A stretch of DNA of 64,000 nucleotides from Diaporthe sp. PMI_573 (GCA_021399435.1 JAJTUP010000082.1:124001-188000), one strand, 5' to 3'. Numbered from the stretch's first letter, positions 22,126-33,388 are shown. Notes: a model not told the origin generated them from the letters alone. Program-made: numbers and translations.

Positions 22126-24721
22126 CTAATCCTTCTGCTTCCGCCATTGCTGAGCTATGGCACTTGGGGATCGACCGAGTATGCGCCCTATCCGGTTATC
22201 CGCCCAGCCCTTCTGCTTCATCCCGCGGAGGCGCTCTCTGTCTGCTACAGACCATTTCCGTATGCATCTGACCCCTCTCCTGCTGTGCGTGGAATCCTCA
22301 CCATCGTTATCTCCATCGACATCTCCATCACTATCGGCGAGGTCTAGTTCTAAAGTGGCGAAGTCCATGGGGAAGTTAAGCAACGACTGAGGCACATGTA
22401 CCATGTGGGATGATCTGATAGCTTGGGACATAGGTGTGTCTTGTACCTTGAGGGATGTGCCTTCTGATCTGTGGGAGCGCAGGATCTGTTCTGCAGCCCC
22501 AACAAAGACCCGAATGTCGTCTCTTGCCCTGGCCATGGCTGTAGTCATGCGTCTGAGGGTTGAATATGGAATACTGACAGATTGGCTAGGTGGCGTTCTT
22601 GTTGATTGATCTCGCACGATTGTGAGATCGCTCTGGTTGAGATAGTCCTCACCATAATTCCCAGCCGTGCTCCTGGTGGCCTCGGAGCTCTGACGACTTA
22701 GCGCGCCGCTTGCCGTGATGGTCCCCAGCCTCGCGTGGCTCCTCACCGAGGGCAGGGAGATCACCTGCACACGTTCCAGTAGACCCATCTTCAGCATCAG
22801 CCCCGCCAGCAACAGTAGGCTCTATGCTAGCATCGTCGGCATGGTCGGCCGATACGGTACCGCCTTTTGAGCTGTCGCCCGACTGAACTTCCCTGTCTGC
22901 CACAGTGTTAATGGGCCAGTCGTCCAAGGCAACGCCACTGCCATCTTCTGGTTCGGAGGCGCAGCTGCTGGATTCAGCATCTAGGATCGGGGGTGTGTGT
23001 AAACCTCCTGAGAACGTGATGCGAGTGAAGTGTATGGCAGCCCCGACAAAAGTGGGTACCAATACATTCCTGACACTCATAGCGAAAGTCGAACAACTTC
23101 AGCTTGCATGAGCTGCATTGTGGCATGCGGACGGTATATTTGGCGGCTTCAAGTATGTTCCCGCTTGTCGGCCGAGCCGACTCGACAGGGGCAAGCCGCC
23201 GCCATTCCTGCTCGCCCTCAGACCCCCCCTCCTCCGGTCCGACAGGTGCAGTGGCGGATACAGCAGAGGCGTGCCGGTGGTTTCCCTGGACCGATATGTT
23301 GTTCCCGTAGCCACGCTCACCACTTGGACGTACAAGTATGAATTCATGGCCCGGGTGAAAAGTGGAGGCGTCAACGCTGCACATTACACAGAAATGGATC
23401 TCAGGGCATTCACAACACTGGTGTCGAGCTGCAGTCCCGAGGGCACCATCACATAGACAACAGGTCCGCTCTGATGCGGTATCGCCGGGAGTCTCATGCC
23501 GTTTTCGAGGTGACACGATGTCTTGTCGCTGCCCTGTTCTCCTTTTGGCTGACGTATTGGCAGGATTCGCCCGAGGATCTACACCCTTCCTTGCCGGACT
23601 ATTTTGTCTCCTCTCACTTGAGCGATCTGGTCTTTGCGGCATGCACTCCACCGGGTCTGAGGGAGTGGGGCGGGTGTCACGGCTGAGCTCGGGGATAGGT
23701 CGGACGGCGGCACGTCTGTCGCTGTGGTATTTTGAACGACGGTTTGTGGCCGCACTGCGCGCGATCGAGGGTGGTTTAACTTGTGTGCTCAACGGCTTAT
23801 AAGCCGTCTGATTCACATGGGTCAACAGATCCTCTTCCCGATTTACCAGGTCAAAGATTGTCTTCCGCAGCCGAGAATCCTCATGACAGTCGATGGCTAA
23901 CACGTAGTCGACATCAGCGCCACTACTGCGAACCATGTTTATGGGGACATCGTTCTGGCCGGTAGGTTCCGATCGTTGGCCTATCTTGGCCTTGAGGAAT
24001 GGAATCGAGTCACCGACAATGGAAGCGGATATGACCGGCTCATATCGGACGTGGACCGTTCCAGGGTCGTCCCTGTTGCTGCGTCGGTCGAGGATGTCTG
24101 CCCCAAAGACCATATCCAGAACTGGAGTATGCACGAGATGGTTCCAAGCGCTTTCAGAGCGCAACTGAGCATAAGACTGACCTGCCCTGCCCTGGACTTT
24201 TATCAGCTCGGCAAGTTCCCGCCTGGCCTGTTCGCTCTTTCCGGGTGAGGAATCCGGTTCGCGGAAGTAATAGGTAAAGTCGCGCACGAGGTTCATCTGC
24301 AAGACTTTCTCGCGTATCTCATACGGTATGATCCCAACCCATTCATTGGAGTCCATGATTCTTTGATAGAGGGGCAGTATGTCGGGGAGGAGTTGCTTGT
24401 TGGAAAAGGTTTTGGTGATGAGTTGGACCTGGAACGGCTTTTGTAACCGGTCCAGCACAGAGTCGGATTTCTTGCCCACGAGGTTTACTTGGATACGGAG
24501 GGTGGACTTGTCGGCGGATGAAGCAAGCTCGAGGGGTCATCTGCCAGTCCAATCCTGCTTTCGGCGATCTACGCGTCAGTATTGATAGCAAGGAGAGGGA
24601 TTGAATTCCAATCCATACCATCTGCATCATCGTCAACATCCATCTTGTCTGCAGCTCTCTTCCGCCCTGCCTTCTTTGGCGTCCGATACGGCGACAGGTT
24701 TTCGTGATGTTCTTGGTCCAT
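22126..24721 (-). pseudogene. PDDEXK-like, double ZZ zinc finger, Myb-like protein; broken
   Basis: Exon 1 (24721-24619, MDQEHHENLSPYRTPKK) joins at a 50-bp intron to 24568, after which the frame runs to 22974. It carries a PDDEXK_12-like domain (SESAWNHLVHTPVLDMVFG, then GADVDYVLAIDC) and two ZZ zinc fingers: CCLCDGALG...CCECPEIHFCVMC and CSSCKLKLFDFRYECQEC. Three lesions: an in-frame TGA at 24539-24537 in WTGR*PLELASS (a CGA to TGA change would explain it); a shift near 23000-22980 in a CACACACCCCC run; and another frame change near 22750. The last leads into a tail ending RKWSVADRERLRGMKQKG and GRILGRSPSAIAQQW, a Myb-like helix-turn-helix. The two late frame changes might instead be unrecognised introns. 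ZZ fingers bind protein tails, Myb-like domains bind DNA; a chromatin or defence role is inference. Confidence 0.65.
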
Positions 24722-25280
24722 GACAAGTAGGAGAGAGGTTGTATGTGTGGGCGAAGGTCACATCCGGGACATCAGCGTCGCGACTTGTGCATTTTGCACG
24801 CGGTTCCTCGAGCGCAATGTCGGACACAGGACTGCTTGAGAGAGACGCCAGCCAGGACTGAATTCTGACTTTGCGATTCTGAATCCGCGGGTTCATTATG
24901 AATTGTTTAGGAGTCACTTGACCGTTGTGGGAAGTCGTTGGATGTCGTCTGCATGTATCTGTGATGCGGTTGGTTGTCCCTGTTACCCAGTGCACGTCTA
25001 AGTGCACCCTACCTGCTGTAGCGCAGCTAGGCGTTCACCACTCCCAATACTGCATTCACAGTCGCCCATCACCGCCGTCCTGGCGCCGGACCCTTGCTAT
25101 TTTCAGCAGGCCTACCCCTGGGCGCGTCGGTCGAGCGGAACTCGCTGGAGGATTACATAATCCGTGACTCCATTTCTGATGACTTGCATCATGCACGGCA
25201 GCCTTATCTTTCTCCTTCCCCTCTCCCATCCACACAACATCAGCACCCATCCGGGCGCCTTCTCTACATGTAGTAGCAGA
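24722..25280. promoter_or_regulatory. Divergent promoter between ZZ gene and PD-(D/E)XK copy 2
   Basis: The 559 bp between two divergently oriented start codons carries no recognisable gene of its own. It must hold both promoters, so the two genes may share regulation. No specific operator was identified. Confidence 0.45.
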
Positions 25281-26393
25281 ATGGCAGCATCTACACCACC
25301 GTCCAAGCTGCCCTCACCCGAGTCCGAGAACGACTGCCTCGACGCAACCATCGAGCAAGCATTCAAGACGATCTGGTCCCTCTTCTGTGGCACATGGTCA
25401 CAAACCTCCGACTCTGACCCAACATTCCAACTCCGAGATCAACGAGCCTATGATCGGCTGTACGAGAAACTTGCTGAACACCCAGGCCTGTTGGACTACT
25501 ACGAGGACGAAATACGAAGGGACTGGGATTCCGATACCTGTACGATGACGCTGCGTTTGATGGCCCCCAGCTATTTACACGAAGTCTTCAAGGATTCAAT
25601 CGCGAAAGCGATCGACAAGGAGTTGGATAATACTGCAGAGCTTCACCCTCCCCTCCGTGCATTTCGGCGCAAGCTTGCTTTAGCTGGCACTGCATCAGTT
25701 ATGAAGCGGAGACGTGGTCCACGATCTGCTCCAGTGTTCGACAAGTCACCTGATAGCCAATGGCACTACAAGAACGAACGGTACCCATCCGTTGTCCTTG
25801 AAGTTGCATACAGCCAAGATGAAGTCAATCTGGATGATAAAGTCAAACAGATCTTCAAACACTTACAAGGACGAGTGGGCACAGTTCTTGGATTCAAGAT
25901 CACATATATTCGCCCAGAAGGACGTAACGCAGGTATACACGCCGCGTCGTTATCAGTCTGGAATTCGACACAACAGGACGATGAACTTATTGTACGGCAC
26001 ACTACTAATGGCAAGGTTTTCCGCGACCCACACGGCTTAGCAGCTCCAGGCGAGCTCAACCTCCCGTTCGAGTGGTTCTTGCCGATCGAAGAACGCGAGA
26101 AGCTCCCCCCAGACCTTGGGGCACAGATTCGAATGCCATTCGCGCATCTCTGCGAACTTCTTGATGACGCTGAGCAGCGACATCGCACAATGGAAGCATC
26201 CACCTCTCCTTCACTTCCTGGGTCTCCAAAGAGAGTTGTGAAGCGAATCAGATTCGAGGACGAACTTGGAGTGGTGATTAGCAGTAGCCAGGTTTCGACA
26301 GAGTCCAAACGGCGCAGGACTAGTGTCAATGACTTCAATGAAGGTCCATCAGCAAGGACGAGGTCAAGGAACACGCTCTCTTGGCTAGGGTAG
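25281..26393 (+). CDS. PD-(D/E)XK-like nuclease-fold protein, copy 2
   Basis: Single exon of 370 aa starting MAASTPPSKLPSPESEND, an ATG chosen because upstream sequence in frame has no ATG and looks like leader. Like the 20.8-kb gene it has a PD...E core (KSPDSQWHYKNERYPSVVLE, then VAYSQ), the same YSQ replacement and the same downstream blocks (PGELNLPFEWFLP, IRMPFAHLCELL). Before the core lies a basic segment (KRRRGPRSAP), and the tail is basic (SKRRRTSVND, ARTRSRNTL). The shared motif order shows that the two are paralogues, although overall identity is low. It is divergent from the ZZ/PDDEXK gene. The frame is intact. Role unknown; the fold assignment rests on motif pattern only. Confidence 0.6.
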   Translation: MAASTPPSKLPSPESENDCLDATIEQAFKTIWSLFCGTWSQTSDSDPTFQLRDQRAYDRLYEKLAEHPGLLDYYEDEIRRDWDSDTCTMTLRLMAPSYLHEVFKDSIAKAIDKELDNTAELHPPLRAFRRKLALAGTASVMKRRRGPRSAPVFDKSPDSQWHYKNERYPSVVLEVAYSQDEVNLDDKVKQIFKHLQGRVGTVLGFKITYIRPEGRNAGIHAASLSVWNSTQQDDELIVRHTTNGKVFRDPHGLAAPGELNLPFEWFLPIEEREKLPPDLGAQIRMPFAHLCELLDDAEQRHRTMEASTSPSLPGSPKRVVKRIRFEDELGVVISSSQVSTESKRRRTSVNDFNEGPSARTRSRNTLSWLG

Positions 26394-27034
26394 GAGTTCT
26401 GAACGCTTGCGGTCGCAAACACAAGATACGCAGCAGGTCTAGAGTCCAACTAGCCAACAAGATATCCCAATCAATTGTATTCATCACATCAAGTGTGTTC
26501 TGCCTCTTTTCCAACGCATCATCGCCTTTTCAACAGTCGTCCGCGCTCCTCCGTCTCCTCGTATGAGCTTTTTTCAATGATTAAAGCTGAAAAGATTGGG
26601 AGGTTTTTCTATGATGGCCATCTTTGTACTCTCATCAGAACGATACCTAGATCTTCGCAGAGGTTTGCTCAGCATAAGCACCGTTAGCATGACGCCGCAA
26701 TGTCCCTGTCCAACAAATTTAAACTCGAGGAAAGACAAGGAGATCCTTGGAAGTTTAGGCCCCACTATGGAAGGCCCGGCTGCCCGGGTGGGTAGCGCCA
26801 CCTGCTAGCTTCAGCTGTCGCGCCTAGCCACTAAATCTAGAGCTTGTCTCCACCTCTGACGTTCTGCCTTTGATTCTCTGGGCTCCTTTGCTCAGGAGGG
26901 TCACACTTTCGATGCTATTCGATGTGTATTGACCCAATCCAAGGAGCAGTACGTCTGTATGCAATTTGTCTGTCTTCCTACCGCGGGATCTCTATCAAAA
27001 GAAAACCAGAGACGTCCCACCCAGCAACCAGAGT
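26394..27034. other. Intergenic
   Basis: 3' flank of the PD-(D/E)XK copy and of the convergent SAP-like gene. No gene or strong motif seen. Confidence 0.5.
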
Positions 27035-27771
27035 TCACTCCACACCAGCCCGCGCAAGAGTGAACAGTAAGTTCTTGCGGTTAGCGAACCTCCCATGAGT
27101 GACATTCTTTTTCTCACATTCCATCCGCAGCTCAGTCGCTGTCCAGTTTCTATATCTAGAAGTTTCCACCCGCTTTCTGACCCTCGCTTGCTCTTCGGCT
27201 CTCGGTTCGTGTCTCCGACGCCGCCCTGCCGCCGCTGTCTTGGGTTGCCGTGGAGCGATGCCCTCAGGAGCCGCCGTAGCAGCTGTTGTGGATGGGCGTG
27301 GGGCGATACGGCGAGGAGCCGCAGCAGTATCAGCCTGACTGTCTTTTGAGTCCTCCTGTCAGCATATCGGACGAAATACAGATCAGAAGACCGAGGTCGT
27401 CAAGATCAGAAGAGGCGAAGGAACATACTCGCTGGCCCGGGTTGATTTCCCTCCCACCCTCCAGGCTGCCCATACCTGTGGTCGTGGGTTGAGTTTAGAG
27501 TATGAGCTGGCTTGCTCAGGATGGTCACAGTCTCCAGCTTGTCACCGGTCATTATGCCCATCCTAAAGTCGCCGGGGTCGTGTGCATTGGGATCGTTCAA
27601 GACCTGCTCAGCAATTCGATGGGCACCATGGAGGTTCCCACGAGCACGCTGTGCTTGGATCTGCCGGTTGACTTGCATTGACCCAGGGACAATATCCTCC
27701 GGCCTGTCTGGTTTGATAACGGTCCTGTCCATTATCTCCAGCAGGGAAGATAGAGCCGGTAGAGATGTCAT
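27035..27771 (-). CDS. SAP-like domain protein, two exons
   Basis: Exon 1 is 27771-27476 and exon 2 is 27338-27035, with a 137-bp intron (GTATGG donor, GACAG acceptor). Total 199 aa. The N-terminal half (MTSLPALSSLLEIMDRTVIK, later GAHRIAEQVLNDPNAHDPGD) is unassigned. A Pro/Ala/Arg-rich linker (RRIAPRPSTTAATAAPEG) follows. The C-terminus has the pattern of a SAP-like helix-extended-helix DNA-binding module: NWTATELRMECEKKNVTHGR then FANRKNLLFTLARAG. This suggests a small chromatin- or DNA-associated protein. The acceptor was chosen because the upstream CAG at 27356 breaks the frame while the one at 27339 restores it. No premature stop. Function unknown. Confidence 0.5.
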
Positions 27772-28872
27772 GGGAAGGGTGGAAGCAAGTGATGGGTGGG
27801 TAGGGGACTGGATGGAGGAGGGAAGGATTTGAATCAACACAAGACGAGGTATTCTCTGGGAAGAAACAAAGGGCTTTTATCAACAGTATCCCCAACTATC
27901 AGCCATTCATGGTGCTGATCTACGTAACTGAGTGCTATGTGACATGTTCTATATGGGACCGGACCTATTATTCGGCATGGCCATTTCTGGAATGTGTACA
28001 GGTGTGAATGTGCGGGCCCCCGTTTGTCAGGGGTGAATGTGCAGGCCTTCCGTTTGTCCAAACACCAACCCACGCACGCAGCGCAAAGGGTCCCTGGAAG
28101 ATCGATACCCGGGCCCCACCGCATCGCATAAAATGTAGTATCAGAGTCGTCATGAGCATGATAAATGATCAGAATGTTGGCTACGAACAGACTTGATGGG
28201 GATACCGCAAGAATGAGTGCTCCCAGTTGCTGTCTCTGCTATCGGCCTCGACCTGGAAACAACTAACCCCACTGGCAGTAGCAATGGTCAGCAAGCCCGT
28301 TGTTGGGGACGACTACATCGCGGTTCTCCTCACAACAACTCACGGTCCACATGCACCTCGCCCGTGCAAGACGGGACGGGAGGGCTTCCGGGAGGATCGT
28401 CATCCAATTGATCAACAGGGGCCCCCCTGCGATGCTAAGCCGCCGAGAACCAACCTATCTGCGTTGTCCGCACAGCACACATTTTGCTCCAATCTCGGAA
28501 ACCGGCCATGAAAACCTGCAGCTTCCCAGGCACAGACGCCGACGGCGATCTCACACGACCAGGCAACGGCGGAGTCTGGGCAGGGCAGGCTGAGATGGCA
28601 TCTGACCAGATCTCACATCTCAGTTCTGGGAGGACGTGGCCTCTGTTGTCTTCGAGATGCCACAGCCGCTTTTGGATATTCTGCAACCTGAGGTCGGCAC
28701 ATCCTCGGGTTGCGTACTTAATGCCGCTTCTTCGTGTTCTTAGAGCGTGAAGGACCTGCGCATGTGCCCACGCTGAAGTTTCGTTCTGCCAGCATTTCGT
28801 TGCGGAAACCAGGCTAGAGGTTCGAGCAACGAATGGGCTTTCTCACTCATTTTGCGCGTCTCAAGGCATCAA
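27772..28872. other. Intergenic
   Basis: No gene supported. Contains a short direct repeat at 28004-28058, listed separately. Confidence 0.45.
28004..28058 (+). repeat. Direct repeat, two 25-26-bp copies
   Basis: gtgaatgtgcgggcccccg and gtgaatgtgcaggccttccg, each followed by tttgtc, start 29 bp apart. No terminal structure or coding context. Confidence 0.55.
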
Positions 28873-28920
28873 CAATGTCAGTGCTTTCGAAGCCCCAGCC
28901 TTCTGGCGAAGGTGGCCCAA

Positions 28921-29797
28921 ATGCTGTCCCTGGTTTCTGCCGACGGCGGCCAGGACCTTGGGAACCACTGGTCCAAACTGGCCTTGACATTCCGGCCAGA
29001 CTCCTCCGGGCAATCGCCGCCTTGGGTAAGTCGTGTGGGGTTCCAAGGCAGCACGCACCACCCAGAGAGCCACCGGGGCCAAGGCCGGTCGAGATACGAG
29101 TTTGTCGCCACCGCTGCGCTTTCGGAATGGTGTATGCTGGGCTTGCAAGACCTCTGAGAACAGTAGCTATTTGCTGCACGATCAGACACATGTCTGGCTT
29201 ACAGTCTCTTTGAACGATATCTCAGAGCCATCGGTGGCGGTCCCAGCCACCAGCGTCAAACGGTCCGCCCAAACATACTCAACACGGAGCTCGAAGAGAA
29301 CCAGGCCCAATGCCGACCCCGTCACGAACGATGAGTTGGCCACTCCGCCCAGAGGTGACACATCCGACACCGGGCGACAAGACCAAGAACCAGAGACGCG
29401 GTTTTCTCGTGCCTCGACAGCCACAACATACGTTCCTGCAGGCCTACCAGGTGCTCCAGTCCCCGCACAACCGTCTCTGCTTGACTGTGCCACACCACAT
29501 GCTCCAGCTTCTACACGAGCGCCCCTGTTCAACCATACCTCGCGGGACGTAAGCTCCACCCCAGATGCTTCGACCTCTGCACGACTGTCCCTGCTTGCCG
29601 CCCGGACCTTGAGCGCTACCTCATACGCTTCGACCTCTGCACAACTGTCCCTGCTTGATTGTGCCAGGCCTTATGCTCCAGCCTCTGCACAACTATCCAT
29701 GCTTGACTCTACCAGGCAGGCCCCACGTGCCAGTACTCCTGCAGCTAGGACTGCTAATCTCTGGGAACGACAGAGTGTCTATGACCATTGTAGATAA
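28921..29797 (+). CDS. Repeat-containing protein of unknown function, uncertain model
   Basis: Possible exon 28921-29025 (MLSLVSADGGQDLGNHWSKL) with a GTAAGT donor, and exon 29186-29797, whose frame is maintained across a 160-bp intron. The product would be 238 aa. Another upstream ATG (28873) in a different frame also leads to this donor, so the 5' end is unsure. The second exon has a basic patch (KRSAQTYSTRSSKRTRP) and then degenerate repeats based on ASTSAQLSLLDCARPYAP. It ends RTANLWERQSVYDHCR. No domain is recognised. The open frame across a repeat region supports coding, but low complexity could also keep it open by chance. Confidence 0.35.
29440..29745 (+). repeat. Coding minisatellite, about five 45-60-bp units
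   Basis: Units centred on gcttcgacctctgcacaact followed by gtccctgcttg recur in 54-60-bp steps from about 29450 to 29720. Two adjacent copies at about 29569 and 29629 are 60 bp apart and nearly identical in their first 30 bases. Unit lengths stay multiples of three, so the reading frame survives. Confidence 0.6.
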
Positions 29798-31861
29798 TAG
29801 GGAGTTTGGGGACAACTTTTCACTGGAGCATGAGCCGTTCAGGCTACCAGTTTTGCACGGTGTCACAGCCCCCAATGCTAGCACGTACACAGCTCGCCCA
29901 CCATACTCATCCCCCTTACCATTTGGAAATTCCTAAAGGCAGCCTTCCCTCTTTCATTTTTTAGCTAGAAGTTTTACTTCTATCGACAAATCAGAGGATT
30001 CACTCGAGGCTCACAAACATTTGAGCTGAGACCCTCACCTTGGCTGCTGTAGGTCTGTCAAATACTGCCGTGAGAGATGTGCTCGTTGATCAACAACCGT
30101 CGGCGTCGCCTCAACGCTGGCGAACATCAAGGCTGTCGCATGCTGGCAGCCACACCATGCACCAATTGTTTCGGCCTACCTTGGGCTGCAGATAGACTCA
30201 GAAGCCCGTTTTTCTTGATTGACCCTAATCCTGTGAATAGAATTTCGGCCAATTCCAATATTCGCAACGTTCACGGTGCCATTAGATGCCCTGGCAGCGG
30301 TAGAAACCGGTCTTGGCATGGACAATGCTTGGCCTGGAGAAAGAGTGGGCGAATGTGCCCCGTGCAGAACAAGGTCCCAGGTGTGGGGCCCCCAGGCCAA
30401 CGGCACAAGACGCCCAACTTCCCCCCGCCCCGTCATGAAGACATCTCTCCCCCCAGGTTTCCCTCCCTTTCAACAACGAAATCAAACGCAGACCTGTTAC
30501 AGAAAAGAGAGCTTGTCACATGAGTTTTCATTGATCGCATTCGACTCTTGGTTTTGGTTTCAGAGCGAGCCGTTTTGTGCGCCGACCTGGGGCAAACCGC
30601 AGCATTTGTCAGGTCTCAGAACAGATCGTCTCACAACTCAATCAATTTCTGGTGTGATATGTGAGTTGGACAGATTGAGTTTCTGCCTCGCCCCGAGAGG
30701 TACCTGATTTTGTGCCGATTTGCACCCAAGGTGCTTGGTTCTGAGGTATCTCGGTGAAGTTCTGGCTGTGGGCCTAAACCCACTGCGTGATGAAGGCCCA
30801 TCGGGTAGGTGCGTTAGCACATCCGCCTCGGCTCACCTCCCGGGCTGCTACAGGCCCTGCGCCCCAACTGCTGGCACAGGATGTCCCAGCTCCCTCCCAT
30901 CGCACACAATACTCTACCTGGGCATCTTGGGATTGAGAAGGAAGATGTAAGTTCCAAGACGAAGCAAAGCGACGAGAACTACAAGAACGCATTTTGAAAC
31001 ACCTTCAACTCAGTTTTCAGTTAACAGCAGGTGGCAGCATGCTATTTGGGACAGCTACCATGAGATCTGGTATCAGTCGAGGTCCCTGAAAGAACGACTC
31101 GTCATTTGGTGAGGAGAGTTGCAGTGCATTCCTCGGGTGTGAATCTCGATGCGGAGAAGTGGGGCACGGCAGACCTGAATCCCAGGGCCTGTCTGCTTCC
31201 AGGTGCCACTCGTGCAGCCGCTACTTGTACTGAAAGCCCAAGATCGTGCCTTGACTCCTGAAGTCATGGATCCTAGGTGCCCTCTGCGACGGCGCAATCA
31301 ATATTTTGGTATTTGGAACAGTGCCTCAAGCGCAGAGGCCGTTCCTCAGTATGGACGATTTCAACCAGGAGCTCGGAGTGTATGTTCGTGGGAATCAGCC
31401 AGGGCATCCCGGCAGGTGCAGCGGGAGCAGATCCGACTGCCGAACGATCCATGCACGGAACCGGCCAGCCTCCTTCTGCATTTGAGCGTTTGCTTGCGAG
31501 CCCGCGTTCACGCTGCCCTAGGCCATCTTTTCCCTGCCAGCCACCCAAAGAGCAGCTCTTTTGGTGCAAGCCTACAAACGATTACCGGCTAGAAATGGCG
31601 AACGTACTGATAGATCAGTATGGAAAGGTACATGCCGCGCAATGGAAGCACCTGTGACTTGGAGATTGTCGGGGCGGTCTGTTTCTCTCAGCTTGAGTGT
31701 TATGGATATTTAGAATGAACCCTTCTGCAAGATCTCCTTGGAAATCTGTTCTTGTCCATCTCAGCCAGCCCTCCTTTCTCGTACCTGTCCCCAAGATCCA
31801 TAGCGTTGCATTGCCCGCTGCACAGCTCTTCTGACAGTCTCCATTTGCAGGCATCTACACC
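29798..31861. other. Gene-poor 2 kb, nothing assigned
   Basis: Several short frames (for example 31277-31657 on the plus strand, ending NDYRLEMANVLIDQYGK) read moderately protein-like but have no start context or family match. No repeat recognised. Confidence 0.4.
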
Positions 31862-32700
31862 ATGGCACTCACAGGGCCGGGTGCTCTTACGTCTGGCAAA
31901 GAGCGCAAGCAGCAAGATGCCCAGTTCAACAAGGCAAGAAAGGACTTGTTCAAGAAGGGCAACAGCATACATGCCAAGCTGGATATCAAGGTCCGTATCT
32001 CCCTCTGGTATAACAGCAGATTGCATGAGTACTCCTCGGCTGCTGATATCCCCTCATCGCTGGGTGATGTAAGCAATATCTTCACATGATTTCTCTCAGA
32101 CAGCAGCTGATTCTTGTATGGCTTTTGTAGTCCGACTCGACTTCGATGCAGCTGTGGACACCAAAAGACTTTGTCTCAATCTCTCCGGAAACGTCCAAGA
32201 ATCCTGGCGTCAAGGGCGAGGAATCGGCCAACGACCCCGAGCTGTACCATATCGCTAGCCAGGTGATGGGCATCGTCAACCAAGACACGCCTGGCCTCAC
32301 TGATACTGGCTCTGCCCAAGAGACACCGTCGGAACCGACTCTGGTCGATCCAGCTGAGCAGCCACCCATCATTGACCTCACCACGCCAGAGCCGGAAACC
32401 TCTTCTCAAAAGACCAAGCAGCCGCCCATCGTCGACCTCACCACTCCGGAGCCGACAGCCTCTCGTAAGAGAGCCAACACACACAACCTTTCACCACATC
32501 GTCAGCTCCGCCGACGGAAGCTTGGGCCTGCCTGGACCGACTTCGATCCGGGCAAGGAGCCAGAGAGCCCACCCTCATGGCAGCGCCGGATGGACAAACA
32601 CTTTGGCCTGTCATCAGCGACTCAATCCTCTATAGGAGGTGTTGGCGGTGCAGTCCGTAGAACATCTACCAGACACCTGCGTAGAGCAACGCCATACTGA
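31862..32700 (+). CDS. MADS-box-like protein with two SUMO-interaction-like motifs
   Basis: Exons 31862-32068 and 32131-32700, with a 62-bp GT-AG intron in phase 0; 258 aa. Residues about 13-58 resemble a MADS box: KERKQQDAQFNKARKDLFKK, then WYNSRLHEYSS, matching the basic helix and the following strand (R..LFKK...L......V........LYEYSS). The second exon contains two near-identical segments, PPIIDLTTPEPE and PPIVDLTTPEPT, about 23 residues apart. Each holds a hydrophobic-hydrophobic-D-L-T core like SUMO-interacting motifs. A basic run (SPHRQLRRRKLG) and a positively charged tail follow. It may be a DNA-binding regulator recruited through SUMO, which is inference. The MADS match is partial, lacking the N-terminal RGR...I.RI signature. 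The frame is intact. Confidence 0.55.
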
Positions 32701-33388
32701 GACAAGACCTTACTGTCTTTGTCACCCAAGGTGACCGGGCTTGGGTATTCCGATGCATAATTTCCGGGTGCTGTGTCTATGTCAGGTTCAAGGATCCGGG
32801 GATTCGTTTGGGGCATTTTCTGTAGGACATGTTAGTGTGTTTGAGATTCATCATCGCGATAGACTTGAGGCATCGTTGCAAGGACTTATCTGTGTTTCCA
32901 CATTACAGTGTGGAGACTAATTGTGGTGTGTGGAGAAATGGAATATCGCATAGAATACATTGTTCTTGGTTTCTTGATCTCAATGAAAGCAAGTGGACCT
33001 GGAACTTGCCTTGAGAGTGGCTGTGCACCTTACAGACACCCGTGGCGGCTTCATCACAAGAGTCTCACCTGTCAGAGCTACGATTCTGACGCCACGTGGA
33101 TGCCGCATGGGTGCCACATGGATTTCAGGGCCAGGGCCAGGTTTCCGGCTACTTCCGTACTCCACCCGAGCCAGGACGAAACGCAGGAACAGTGGCGATT
33201 GACATGCTTCAGTGTGGAACCAAGTCCACAAGTTCTGGTGCCTGCACCCCACCAGGCAAAAAATCAGATCAAATGGAACGGGTCACGCCTCTGCAACAGA
33301 CTAGTGCACGTTGAGATACACCGTCCAATCTGAGTTACAAGGACTCAGTCCCCAGGGGCTGGGCGTTTCTCCTGCCAGGCACAAATGG
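32701..33388. other. Intergenic
   Basis: No gene seen between the convergent MADS-like gene and coiled-coil remnant. Confidence 0.45.
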
